A stretch of DNA of 64,000 nt from Epiperipatus broadwayi (lineage: Eukaryota; Onychophora; Udeonychophora; Euonychophora; Peripatidae): the NCBI GenBank assembly GCA_028023455.1, contig JAQFVV010012403.1:622001-686000 (forward strand). The letters run 5' to 3'. This document shows positions 34,765 through 45,519 of this stretch, piece after piece. Positions within the stretch are counted from its first letter, which is position 1. Each line of letters opens with the position of its first letter. The translations under genes were made by a program, and so were the position numbers. The notes below the pieces were generated by a model. That model was not told the DNA's origin and ran no database searches. It saw only the letters and a program-made list of their open reading frames with translations.

Positions 34765-36365
34765 TCATAGTGTGGTATGGCTCTGGAAAGCTGTTCTGAT
34801 GTTATACTGATTGCAGATTTTCCTTAATTTGTCTGCTATTTTTGGAATGTATGGGTACACTACAGTACCAATAATTGTCTTTTCTCTTGATGGTTCTTTT
34901 TGTTGTCTATTTAATGTTTTCTTAATAACAGCTGATGGATAACCATTTTTCATAAGAGTTTGTTCTATATAGATCTTTTCTTTTTTCAAATCGCTGATTT
35001 CTGAACAAACTTCTTTTGCTCTGTTCCATAGTAATAGTATAACTCCATGTTTTGTGTTTCTGGTGTGATTGGATGTATAGGCTAGGTATTTTCCTGTATG
35101 TGTAGGTTTTCTGTAAACTGTAGTTTTGATTTTGCCATGAGGGAGTCTTGTCACAAGAACATCTAAGAATGCCAATTTTTGTTCTTGTTCTGATTCTATT
35201 GTGAATTTAATTGAAGGGGATATGTTGTTGATGTGTTTCCAGAAAGTTTGTAGCAGTGCTTCACCATGTGGCCATACAACAAATGTATCATCCACATAGT
35301 GAAGCCAAACTTTAGGTGGATATGGAGTAGTTTTTATGGCTGTGGTTTCAAGTTCTTCCATGTAAATATTGCTAATCGGGGAGACAATGGTGAGCCCATA
35401 GCCATTCCTTGATTTTGTTGGAAGAATTCTGTGTTATATTGAAAGTAGGTTGTTTTTATACAGAATGTTAATAGTTCCATTATGCTATCAATAGGAAGAG
35501 CTGTTCTGGTTTGTAAACTATTATCACCATTTAATTTTTTCCTTACAATAGACAATGCTTCTTCACATGGTAGATTTGTGAATAAACTTTCCACATCAAA
35601 GCTTACCAGTAAGTCAGTTCTTTCAATTTTCATGTTCTTGATTAATTCTACAAAGTGTCTAGAATCCCTGACAAAGGATTGGGTCTTGTATGCCAAAGGA
35701 CTTAGAACTTTGAGAAGAAATCTTGCCAAATTTTGGCAAGGTGAATCTCTAGAACTAACAATAGGTCTTAATGGAACATGATCCTTATGGATTTTAGGTA
35801 GACCATAAAGATGAGGAATTTTGTTGAAATATGATGTTATTTTACTTTTTTCTGAATCAGTGAAATACTTGTGATGCTTTCTGAGTAATGCTTGTAACTT
35901 TGCTTCCGTACTTAGTTTCGGACTCTTTGCCACTTTTCTATATTGGCCTGCTGTGAGGAGTTCTTGTATTTTGTTGTCATAATCAGTTGTATCCATTACA
36001 ACTGTTGCATTGCCTTTGTCAGCAGGGAGAATAATTATAGATTTATCTACTTTGAGAGATTTAATTGCTTTCCTCTCACCATAGGATATGTTTGACTTCA
36101 ATTTTTGTTGCTTGTCAAGTGTTCTTTTTATTCTCCAGCATAATTCTGCTACTTCTTCTAAAGGCAATTTTTGAGTGACTTCCTCAGTGGTTGCCATTAT
36201 ATCTAATAAAGGGATATTAGATGGTGTTATGGCAAAGTTTAATCCTCTTTCAAGAACAGAAATTTCAGTATCTGTTAGATGTTTAGAACTGAGATTTTTA
36301 ACAGATGAAGATGGGTACATTGCTTGGTACATTATGATTTTTGATATGCCCATGTAGGTTAGCAA
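34765..36365 (-). pseudogene. PLE reverse transcriptase
   Basis: Two overlapping frames give the RT core. Frame 35334-36365 (343 codons): LPADKGNATVVMD, LPKIHKDHVPLRPIVSSRDS (fingers), LVSFDVESLFTNLP (motif A with the first catalytic Asp) and QGMAMGSPLSP (motif B). Frame 34765-35361 (198 codons): VWLHYVDDTFVVW (motif C, YVDD) and LAFLDVLVTR (motif D/E region). A frameshift near 35365, just after motif B, separates them, and a stop precedes the endonuclease. All catalytic aspartates are present. Motif order and spacing are those of Penelope RTs, which are related to telomerase RTs. Confidence 0.88.
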
Positions 36366-36798
36366 GTTTCTTCTTTTGGCATTCTTTTATTTTTCCATGT
36401 AATGTAGAATATGATTTTCTTACTGCTTGAAAAACTCTCATGTAGTCATTATCAGTAAGTTTATTTTTTACAAGACATTCTACATTATTAATTGAATGCA
36501 TTGTTTGATACTTAGAAAACCTTTGAGCATTTATTCTTTCTCTTAACAGAGCTTCACTTGCTCTCTGAGTCTGAGAGTGAATTGGAGGTTTTAGTTGCAA
36601 ACCTTTAGGAATTATCCCTTCCGATTTACATTTACATAAGAAAGTTAAATGATTTTCTACTTTGGCCAGCTTTAGACATAGTTTTTCATAATGTCTAAAG
36701 TTTGATATAGTATAGGGTCCATACCAAATACTTAGTGTTTTTCTGAAGGTTTGTGATGATGGTGTTCTAGCTGTATTTTTATATTGGACTATTTCCAT
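36298..36798 (-). pseudogene. PLE N-terminal coding region
   Basis: Frame of 166 codons starting MEIVQYKNTARTPSS within the terminal repeat and running to IKECQKKKLANL before a frameshift joins it to the RT frame near 36350. It is lysine- and arginine-rich with leucines at heptad-like spacing, compatible with the helical N-terminal part common in PLE proteins. No enzymatic motif. The start codon is chosen because the same ATGGAAATAGTCCAATATAAA-like text is conserved in every terminal repeat. Confidence 0.7.
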
Positions 36799-36864
36799 AA
36801 TCTAATATGTGTGTTGAATGTTTTTAGAAAAGTTTAATTTTAGTTAAATATTCCAAATGCATTC

Positions 36865-36988
36865 AACTGTTAGTAATATCACAGCAAACAGGTTAGTATA
36901 TGCACCAACTCTTAGTAATATCAAGCAAACGCATTAGTATATGCACTAACTGTTAGTAATATCACAGCAAACAGCTTAGTATATGCGC
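36865..36988 (-). repeat. Three 41-42 bp tandem units in the PLE 5' terminal repeat
   Basis: The unit starting AACTGTTAGTAATATCACAG occurs three times (about 36865, 36907, 36948), each ending TTAGTATATGC. The unit corresponds to the distal 3' side of stem I of the family 1 hammerhead, so the 5' terminal repeat carries three alternative stem I partners for one core. Confidence 0.85.
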
Positions 36989-37031
36989 ATTTTGAGAGGT
37001 ATTTTTCTCCCCTCTTCTTCAGGTATTGCTG
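36965..37031 (-). ncRNA. Hammerhead ribozyme motif, family 1 (decayed), 5' terminal repeat
   Basis: On the minus strand CAGCAA, core CTGAAGA, stem II GAGGGG/CCTCTC, then CAAAATG where CGAAACGTTG is expected, and TTGCTG. The GAAA is mutated and the stem III segment is shortened, so it is likely inactive. Confidence 0.6.
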
Positions 37032-37135
37032 GCCTGACCAGTGACAGTACTAGCATGGGATTCATACTTGGATCCTTAGATTCTTGATTATTGAATTTTA
37101 AGGTAACGCTCTAACCAACAGCCATCCTGCTTGAA

Positions 37136-37504
37136 ATGCTGCAAAGAAAAAACTGCATCTATGAAATACCATGTGAATGTGGAAGAACATATATTAGTGA
37201 GACCAGCTGTCCCATTCAAAAGCGCTTGCAAGAACATAAACTGATGATTAGAAGAGAGAAAACAAATGTGTCTAAGGTAGCAGACCATGTATGGACCAAT
37301 GAACATACGTTCGATTGGGAAAATACAAAAATATTGGATAAAGAAGAAAAGGTACAAAGAAGAAAATTTAAAGAAGCTGCTCACATGACAATGGCAAAAA
37401 ATCCCATAAGCCAACCTAGTGTGACTATACATAATGTATGGAAACCACTAATCAACTTTGCTCTGAGGAAAAAGTGGAGAAATCAGGAGGAACCTCATAG
37501 ATAA
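37136..37504 (+). pseudogene. PLE GIY-YIG endonuclease fragment, open frame
   Basis: 122-codon open frame carrying the nuclease end of the PLE protein: IYEIPCECG, TYISET, then basic segments including EEKVQRRKFKEAAH and ALRKKWRN. The hallmark Gly of TYIG is Ser here. Without the RT it is a fragment, and the apparent ATG is internal. Confidence 0.75.
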
Positions 37505-37535
37505 GTATATGAAATTACTACATAATGTTGCCTTT

Positions 37536-37612
37536 GGCAGGATGGCTCAGTTGGTTAGAGCATTACCTTAAAATTCAATAATCAAGAATCTAAGGACCCA
37601 GGTTCAAATCCC
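37536..37612 (+). repeat. tRNA-like segment in the inverted PLE terminal repeat
   Basis: Box A-like TGGCTCAGTTGGTTAGAGC at 37543, stem CCTTA/TAAGG around a 20-base loop, and box B GGTTCAAATCCC at 37601-37612. It lies 25 bases upstream of the hammerhead. A and B boxes are close to the Pol III consensus. A matching acceptor stem is not evident, so the tRNA identity is unresolved. Confidence 0.65.
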
Positions 37613-37637
37613 ATGCTAGTACTGTCACTGGTCATGC

Positions 37638-37707
37638 CAGCAACACCTGAAGAAGAGGGGAGAAAAATACCTCTCAAAACGTTGTGCATATACTAACCTG
37701 TTTGCTG
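37638..37707 (+). ncRNA. Hammerhead ribozyme motif, family 1 (G12 lost)
   Basis: CAGCAA and CAC on the 5' side, core CTGAAGA at 37647-37653 plus an extra A, stem II GAGGGG/CCTCTC, CAAAAC (expected CGAAAC), stem III AC/GT directly joined, cleavage base T at 37683, GTG pairing with CAC, and TTGCTG at 37702-37707 pairing with CAGCAA across an asymmetric loop. Only the G of GAAA is missing. The fold supports the family assignment, the copy itself should be inactive. Confidence 0.72.
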
Positions 37708-37964
37708 CGATATTACTAACAGTTGAATGCATTTGGAATATTTAACTAAAATTAACTTTTTCTAAAGATATTCAACACACATATTAGATGATGGAAATAG
37801 TCCAATATAAAACTACAGCTAGAAGACCATCATCACAAACCTTCTGAAAAACATACATCTATTAGGATTGTTGTTTTTTTTTATAGCAGTGGGGGTGGGG
37901 GTGGATATAAGTAGGTTTTAAAACTTGTATACTTATTTTAATATTTGAGTACAAGTATAGTGTA

Positions 37965-38065
37965 TATACTTAAGCTAGATGTAATTATAGAGGATTTGAA
38001 TACAGAGTGGGTGACTGAAGGTAACTTGAAAGTCTGTATTCAAATCCCCTATAATTAGTATTTTT
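37965..38065. repeat. Family 3 terminal remnant, inverted
   Basis: GATTTGAATACAGA and TCTGTATTCAAATC at about 37992 and 38033 form short inverted arms bounded by ATTATAGAG / CCTATAAT. The same box B-like end occurs in the family 3 elements at 45.3, 47.0 and 49.4 kb. The hammerhead centre is gone. Confidence 0.55.
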
Positions 38066-38069
38066 TTTC

Positions 38070-40585
38070 CATTTTTATTCATAATTTATTTATTAACAAA
38101 CTAAACTGTAGCATTATTTTAGTTAATAAAAAGTTTCTATTATATTGGGATATTGTAATTTAGTTTATTCAGATGAAAATTACTATCAATAGGGAACCTA
38201 CGATTGTTTTTTTTTTGTCCAATTCTTGTATATGTAGAAGACTCGCAGAATTGAAGAGCATGAATCAAAAGGTATAGTAACTGTTGTGTTTGGCTTGGCT
38301 TACAGGTTCGGTTCCAAACCAACAGACAAATGAAGACACTACTAAGCAATTAATATGTATAATTTATTAGTGACAACAAAGATATACACACATGTTAGTT
38401 AATAAAACATATTGGAACAATGGCTGGGCTCAAACCCTGTTACAAGGGAGTGACATTTCCCCCAATGGCCTAGATAAGCGTAAGGCCAATAAATTGCCCT
38501 CAATGTGTGAGTATGTATATAAAGAATCATATAGATACATGTCTAAGAGAGAGATAAAGTTCGAAAGTTATTTTTATTAAAAAAATAAAATAAAAAGAGA
38601 AAAATGTATTTAGTTATAGTTGTTTATTTTAGAATACATTCAGAAAAATATGTGTTAATAAATTGTGGGAATGCAATTATACGCAAATATATAAATTTTT
38701 TTTTGTATTATTACTTATTTTAAATGTATATTTTCTATTAGTTTTATCGTACATAGTATTTTAATGAGGGTAAAGAACTTTGATATATCTACCTTGAGGC
38801 AATTTTGTGTCTTTTATTCCATTATTTAGCCACTCTAAATTTCAGGAAATCATAAATAAATGTACAGCTAAAAAAAGAAAAGAAACGTAAAAGAAAAATG
38901 TTAAAAGCATGCCTGAGAAATAGAGATCTCAATGCTGATAAACTATTTTGGGAAATAAGAAGAATTGAATTAATTGGTATGTTGTGAAAAGGAAAGAGAG
39001 AGCAAGAGTGTTTTTCGGACTGAAATGTTATATTAATATTTTTTGTTTTTGCTAAGTTTACTGGTGCGGCTATGCTCGCATTATAAAAAAGTGAAATATT
39101 AGAAGTACTTCAATCAACCATCTCGAGAAGAAAATGGATTTAGCAATATCAACTTATACAATCACTACAATCATGATGCCGGGTAAGAGCAAATACGTGT
39201 AAGGCAATCACCCTAAGCTCCAAATGGATAGCTGTTCCTGTTCAATGCCTGCCCGTCCAAGAACCCGAAGGATCCTACCGATATGCTGGTAAAATAATCC
39301 AGGAAGGAATGAATCTTGAACCTTATACCCTAACAAAGCTTCCAATAAGACGTCATTATTTTCTATAAGCAATACCACAAAATGGATGGTCATGCTGGAC
39401 TTTTGTCATTAACAGAATTTTTTTTTCATTCGTCGACAATAAAGAATCCATAGATTTTGTTGGGATTATTGAAACAAGCTTACGTGGAAATAAACTTATA
39501 CCTAATCAAAATAAAATCCCGGGAGCTCCAAGGTAAAAATGACTAATTTTTATTGTCTTAAGTGAACTGAAAATTGCATATCGTTACTCTCTAAAGGTTT
39601 AATCATTATTTAAAACTATATAATTTAATGTGCAATGTATAAATGCATTCTTACACATGCTGTTTAATTATAGGTTCTTTTATATTTAACGAAAAAAAAT
39701 GTTATCATTTGATATGTAAATTATATATATATATATTTTCTCTTTTCTCAATATTTAATTAGATGGAATAGTAATAAAATTGTATACTTTAAAACAAATT
39801 ATTTGTCTATCATTAATGAACATCTTTATCACTTATATTGGCCTAGTTTCCTTCCTGGCAGTATATCTCTCAGAATGAATTGAGTATGCTTTTCCGAGTA
39901 AGCAATTATAATAAACAAGATTGCGCATTGAGGGAATAAATGTTTAGAAATAGTGAGTTCAAAGTAGCCAATTTTAAATGGCACATGATCTAATTTGAGA
40001 AGCATAGAAATCAGGGAAAGATCGTTCCAAATACGCAAATTTATCCATTTACCTCCATTCAGCCTGATAGGTATTATTACCTCCCAGCCCTGGGATTTGA
40101 GCTAGCTACAGGGCCGGCACCTAATTAGTGATAGTTCTAAGATTACTTAGATAGGAAAAGTATAATTCTTTCGGTATTAGTGAGATTATTGGCGCTTGGT
40201 GTCAGATTAACTGACGCTCATAAATATACTTTTTCCGGAAGAAATTGTTGTTCGTCCTTTTAATGAAATAATGGCCACTAGGTAGATTTTTTTTTGTTAA
40301 CTTACATCCTTATATAGGATTTGTACATTTTATTTCTTAAAATTTCATTAAGAAAGTGGATTCGTATTCGAACCCAATACCGTAGATAGTATTCAAATTC
40401 TATCTGCAGGTGTTATGGTGACTAGACAGTCATAGTTTTGCATTCACTACCCTACATGGTCAACAGATCAAATTTTTTTTTTAGATATTTATACAAACAA
40501 CAAAATTGTTACCGGGGTCACCTATTAAAATATAAATATGGTTTATACAAATTAATGCTGAGGTAATCATGCTGAGTAATGGAAC
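38070..40585. other. AT-rich stretch, no gene recognised
   Basis: Open frames at 38140-38349, 39208-39393 and 39829-40038 lack motifs. Near 40085-40125 the minus strand has a box B-like AGCTCAAATCCC within CCTGTAGCTAGC text that could be an old tRNA-derived repeat. T-rich runs occur near 38700, 39419 and 40470. Confidence 0.4.
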
Positions 40586-40589
40586 TCAC

Positions 40590-41055
40590 TTCCAGCTGTA
40601 TAAGTAGTCTGCCTCATGAGCTCAAGTAAGACTCTTCTGGCTGTACTAGACAGCTTACTTCAGGTTGGCTCTAGTTTAGACTCTTCCAACTGCACTTAGA
40701 CAGCTTGCCTTGAATCTGTTGTGGATGTAGCAGTTTCCAGTCCTTATGTGGATTTGCCTCACTGTGTGGACATCGCTATAATGACTATAGAAAATACCTT
40801 TGCTGATGACAGAGGGTTTATTGGAGATCATGTTGTCATTCTGGTTGACAGAAGTAATTGCTCTCTGCCTTGCCTCCAAAAGGCTGACTATTTAATAGCA
40901 GATCCCCTACCTTACTGGCAACACTTGGATTATGTGCACGAACCCCAATAAAGGATTTATCCCCATTAGATAGCGATCGGGTGCCCGCAAATCAGGCAAG
41001 GAATCTGGAATAGTCCACTTTTAAAGGCAAGGTCAGATATGACAGTAACCAAATG
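40590..41055 (-). repeat. Dispersed repeat A, copy 2
   Basis: Reverse complement of the repeat at 1290-1815: CTCATGAGCTC with GACTCTTC near 40615, GCAAGGTCAGATATG near 41028. The two copies differ by insertions and many substitutions. The frame 40721-40951 has no recognised domain and the similarity to a noncoding copy argues against a gene. Confidence 0.55.
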
Positions 41056-41921
41056 AAAACACTGCTTACTTTATGATTTCGGATAGGAATCGCATTTGGC
41101 CAAAATTCTATGATTGATTTCATATCAATTTATTTATTTCTTTTTAATCAGTCTTTAGTATAGAAGTTTATCTTAACGCTCTTCTAATACTTTTACAATT
41201 TTAATGGATTTCACTATAAGTGGATTTTTTCCATCATTGAGTTCAGGAAATTTAAATTGAATTCATTTTCCAATGTCGTTAAGTGTTGCAAAATTGTATT
41301 TTTTGATAATTTTGGAAGTATTTGGTCATCATCATTTCATTGTCATAAGAACCAATGATAATTTCTCAAACATTGTAATTTTTTTTAATCCTAATTTTGT
41401 TTTCCTTTTTCCAATTTTCTCACAAAGGCTTTCAAGGAGTCAATGAATTTTAGAATATTTTCCTTTAATTGTATCTGAAGATTAAATGTATTCAGTTGCT
41501 CAAAGATGTCAGATAAATAACATATGCACACGATCTGGTAATTATGCAAAAAAAATTCTGTTTTACATTAAAAACATCAAAAAATATTTGAGCTCATTTC
41601 TAAGCTCAAATGACCACCTATTGAATATTTCTTCTTGGTCATTGAACATTGGTGTGGGAAGAGGCAACTGATAATCTGTATCTTCATCCATATACAATTG
41701 TTTGAGTTGAGTGTTTTTTTTGTTACAATTTGTTATTTGAATTGTTTAAACTGTGACTGGCTTGAGATTAGAGTCTATTTTTCAATAATACAATGAATGT
41801 CTTTTCTTTTTAGAGTTTACTATTTTTACATTATTTTGTAAAGCAGGTGTTGCCTCCAATTTAATTACTATTCTATCATTCAATTTTACTTACTAGCACA
41901 GAGATCATACATAATTTAAAG

Positions 41922-42240
41922 AGAAGGGATTTATATCCTAAGCATGTACACTGTAATGTTGTTATAATAGCTTAACAAGGTCTTGAGTACTTAAAATACT
42001 CTCAAACCAAAGCACAAGATAGAGCCTTTTGGAAAGATAAGAGCAATTGAAAGCATCTTAGTCAGATTGGCCTATATTACTAAATTTTTGATATAAAAGA
42101 TAAGAAAGTCACTTTTATCATTTCAAAAGTCTCTATGGGTTGAGAATATCCTCAATACTCAACGAGATATCATTGGATATTATAACAACATTACAGCATG
42201 TGCTTAGGGTGTAAATCCCTTCTGTTTAAATTACTATTCT
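41922..42240. mobile_element. Palindromic repeat family 6, copy 1
   Basis: Inverted blocks: GGGATTTATATCCTAAGCATG at the left against GCTTAGGGTGTAAATCCC at the right, and GAGTACTTAAAATACTCTC against GAGAATATCCTCAATACTC inside. Related text at 54700-54985 shows the same right arm. No ORF or hammerhead core was found. Confidence 0.6.
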
Positions 42241-42771
42241 ATCTGAATATTATCCATAGACATTTTCCACAACAAAAGGAGAATCTTTTAATGCATGTGA
42301 TTGACAATATCTTGCAAACCCTATGGGCTCAAAATGATGAAGTCTCATTAATCAATTTGAATTGAAGATAGCCCCAAATGCTGCAGATTTGATCTGCTAT
42401 ATAATTTGTTCTCGATGGCTACACTGTACTGATGTTTAATTAAGTATATTGTTTAGTAGTGGTAGTATGTGTTTGTTTCGCCACCTTTTCAATATAAATG
42501 ACATCTTAAAGTTTGATCAAAGTTGTTCCAATTATGGTTTTTTTTTTTTTTGATTTGCTGTTTCCAATGCTATAAACAATGCACTGAAATTTTTTTTCTG
42601 CAACAAGAATGGTCGATGTAAAGTATGTTGAATATTTTTTTGACCCTCTACATGGATCCCAATGCCTATGAGTAAAAAACAACCATAAAATCAAACATAT
42701 CTACAAATAGAATATTTCCAAGGCAAAAAAAAACTATTTTTATTTAATTTGGAGAAAGATCAATATTACAT

Positions 42772-43195
42772 TACAGAAATATTATTCATTAAATGGACAA
42801 TCTCTAGTCTAATGAATGACTAATAAAAATTATTATTATACTTCCATCAAGTGATTTGTGTCAAAATTGTGAGGGTGGTTAGTTTTACACATCAATTAAA
42901 CTGTAATAATGGACTCTGTATATATACTGGACAATGATAAAGATATATGTAAGAGATTGTGATCTGGGCCAACTGATGATTTGTTGGTTCAGCATTAAAT
43001 CTGTATCTGGGGATACATCTTTTTCACATGTCTTTGGTCATATGTTTGTGATTACATCCATCTACAAGGTGTTATTAGCAGAAAGAAACCACTCCCTACC
43101 TTGCATAAAAGTGATATAGTCGAAATTAGATGACAGAAATATTCATTAAATGGATAATCTCTAGTCTAATGAATGAATAGTAAAAATGATTAATA
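42772..43195. mobile_element. Family 3 element, copy 2, flanked by direct repeats
   Basis: A block containing ATTCATTAAATGGA, AATCTCTAGTCTAATGAATG and more occurs at 42780-42835 and again at 43140-43190 in direct orientation. Between them the plus strand holds a degenerate family 3 hammerhead and TTTTTCACATGTCTTTGGTC text shared with 27.44 kb. It therefore looks like an LTR-flanked or circularly permuted unit of about 360 bases. Confidence 0.65.
42960..43015 (+). ncRNA. Hammerhead remnant, family 3 (degenerate)
   Basis: CCAACTGATGA at 42969 keeps the first core half, but stem II is altered (TTTGTTGGTTCAGCA) and GAAA reads TAAA. It is expected to be inactive. Confidence 0.55.
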
Positions 43196-43199
43196 TCAA

Positions 43200-44130
43200 T
43201 ATTGCAACAGTTTGAATTTAAGAGTCTATGGTCCATATTTTCAAATGATTGAGGGTGATTCGCTGATAAATTTAAGATTTTTTAACTTTTTGTAATCTGG
43301 ACTCAATATATAAACTTATTGCTTTTCTTCTGTATTCATTTTTACCACTATTTCAGTTATTTAGATACTTATATTTAATGAAACCGGTATTTGGTTATTG
43401 ACGTAAATCATTTTTAATGATCTTTTAAGCGGTCAAACAATATATTTTTTAGAATATGTTTTTTGAGTGAATTTAAAAATAGACATACAAATCTAATTTT
43501 TTAGTGTTTTTATTAAAGAAAATATATTTATTATATTTCTATAATTATATCTTTTGAAATAGAAAGTATATACACATTTTAAAGTATTTTCATAAAAGAA
43601 AAATGTTTTGAATATTTGCTTCCTTTTTATCAGTAACATAATAAATGCCTCTATTTATAAACTAGAAAAGTTAAATAAAATAATTAGTAATATAATTATT
43701 ATGTGTAATGAGTTATTAATAAATAATTATAATTAAAGTTAAAATACCTATTTACACATTTTTTATCAAACGGCATTAAAAAAAAACAACAATGAAATGA
43801 ATTAAAGATGTCTGTCAGAAAAGAAGTAGCATTGTGAAGCTGCAAAGAATGTTGTATCACTATACATGACTTCAGTTATACACTATCTAAGCAAACAAAA
43901 ATGGAAATAAACAAACATTAAAATTCATAAATTTATTACATTTTGCAATAATAATAAGCAGCCATTTTTCCATCTCAGTACTGTATGTGTTTCTGTTTAA
44001 AAATAAATAAATTTTATAATATGTCAACTGTTGCCTTTCTATCTTGGGAGTGCCATGCATGACCATATTTATTAAAAAATTTTGGTTTGTATTGAAAGCA
44101 CATAATTTTATTCTTTCTTTATTAATCTTT
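43200..44130. other. AT-rich stretch, no feature recognised
   Basis: No motif-bearing frame or repeat-family member was seen. Confidence 0.4.
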
Positions 44131-44139
44131 CTGAGTTTA

Positions 44140-44800
44140 AAGTGCAGTTCAACTAGATATATCAGAAGCATTTGATACAGTAAACATAAGAGTACTGCTA
44201 CAATCTCTCTCAGATATAGACATTCCATCTGAGACAGTACAAATCATAGAAAATTTACTAATCAACAGAGAGATGCATATCTCATTAAACGACATAATCA
44301 CTGAGGGATTCACCCCCACATCGTCTATTTCACAAGGCTCGCCTCTCGGTACCCTGCTATTTACACTATATATAAATCCACTTCTCAGGAACATAGATTC
44401 TCTACTACCCGGAGTCTTCCAGAATTGAAAAAAAATATAAAAGCGATAGCGTATATGGACGATGTACTTGTCATCCTTTCATCCAAGAAATACCTACCAC
44501 GACTATATTACATCATCAACTCTCTAACATCTCCAGTCTCAAAACCAACACCAGAAAGTCATCTACCCGGTGTATCCTAACAGGGAAAAAAATAGCATCA
44601 AACTATCATGCTGACCCTCAAAAATGTCTGGGATTTCCAATATACAAATCCCAAACAGCCATGTCGAAAGAACTCCAAGATAACATAATTCAAGCAACCG
44701 AAAAAATAAAAAATACCCTGTCAGGAGTGTATCTCTCTTTATACAAAATGCAACCTTTATTAGACCTAATAGAATTTGTTTTTAAAGTAAATATGCACAA
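44140..44800 (+). pseudogene. LINE reverse transcriptase fragment (third family)
   Basis: The plus strand encodes QLDISEAFDTVNIRVLLQSL (motif A), IIENLLINREMHISL, SISQGSPLGTLLFTLYINPL (motif B), then after a one-base frameshift AIAYMDDVLVILSSKKYL (motif C as YMDD in place of the more usual YADD of LINEs), and further KCLGFPIYKSQ and LSGVYLSLYKMQPL. It is an RT core with no endonuclease upstream and no tail downstream. GC content is visibly higher than the surroundings, so the insertion may be younger or of different origin. QGSPLGTLLF and the following text suggest a Jockey/R1/I-like element. Confidence 0.75.
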
Positions 44801-44804
44801 TTGA

Positions 44805-45262
44805 TAGAGATAGAAATAATACTTCATGAAATGTAATTAATGAATTTAAATAATGACAAGGTCAATTGTTACATTTCAGATAAAATAAATAATTCTGAAG
44901 AATTTAAGATAAGATAAATATTTTTTTTTCTTTTAAGTTATATATTTTCTCCCCTTTTATCTTTGCTTTCTTATTCTTTTGTTTAAGAATTAAAAATGAG
45001 ATATTGAATAATAATTTTTTTAACTATATATATTTTTATGAAATGCTAACATATGTATGTGTTTGTATACAAACTGAAAAATTAAAAAATTTAAAATAAT
45101 TAATAACTCGGTTGATTTCTTTTCAAGCAGATTACTGAATTCATCTGTTTGCATATCTACGGGAAGTTAAAATTTTAATATATATACTACTGCATCTTAA
45201 ATATTTTTCATTTTAAATTTTAGATTGTCATCTTTAAATAAATTTACAGTTATAAATATTAT
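44805..45262. other. AT-rich stretch, no feature recognised
   Basis: Only A/T tracts. Confidence 0.4.
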
Positions 45263-45369
45263 TAAAGTAAGTATAGGGGTTTGAACTCAGATTTTCAAGC
45301 ATCCTTCAACTATCCACACTATCTTATGCAACTGATACACATGACTACACACATGTAGAAAAGATAAAT

Positions 45370-45424
45370 AATCACCAATATATGTATTTCATGCTAAACC
45401 AGCACTCATCAGTTGGTCCAGATT
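45370..45424 (-). ncRNA. Hammerhead ribozyme motif, family 3 (intact core)
   Basis: On the minus strand: AATC and CCAA (stem I 5' side), CTGATGA, stem II TGCTG/TAGCA with loop GTT plus a G-U pair, GAAA, stem III ATA/TAT with loop CA, cleavage base A, then TTGG and GATT closing stem I. All core bases are present. The stem III arms differ from those at 27.38 kb (ATG/CAT) yet still pair, a compensatory-looking change. Confidence 0.8.
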
Positions 45425-45464
45425 ATCATCTCCCACACATATATATAATCAGTGCTCAGTTGAT

Positions 45465-45519
45465 AATCTGGACCAATTGATGAGTGCTGATTTAGCATGA
45501 AATGCGTATGTTGGTGATT
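45465..45519 (+). ncRNA. Hammerhead motif, family 3 (decayed partner)
   Basis: The plus-strand arm has TTGATGA in place of CTGATGA and G at the cleavage site, with stem II and GAAA preserved. Inactive by the known core requirements. Confidence 0.6.

Larger units (their letters stand above)
34045..37131 (-). mobile_element. Penelope-like element with terminal repeats
   Basis: Read on the minus strand: a 5' terminal repeat (about 37131 to 36745), an N-terminal coding part, RT, GIY-YIG endonuclease, and a 3' terminal repeat (about 34345 to 34045). Both terminal repeats hold a tRNA-like segment, an HHR, and a block that ends with the element's own start codon text (ATGGAAATAGTCCAATATAAA-like). 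It abuts an inverted partial copy at 37133-37862. This order and the joined RT/GIY-YIG gene are diagnostic of Penelope-like elements. The gene is interrupted by several frameshifts, so the copy is not autonomous. Confidence 0.85.
37133..37862 (+). mobile_element. 5'-truncated inverted PLE copy (endonuclease and 3' terminal repeat)
   Basis: Inverted relative to the neighbouring PLE and nearly the mirror image of 34045-34745. It begins inside the GIY-YIG domain: frame 37136-37504 has KNCIYEIPCECGRTYISETS then RLQEHKLMIRREKTNVS and ends at RNQEEPHR, with Ser where the sister copy has Gly in TYIG. It continues with the tRNA-like segment, hammerhead, and the end with CATCACAAACCTTCTG. 5'-truncated copies joined in inverse orientation to a full one are a known PLE arrangement. 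Confidence 0.85.
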
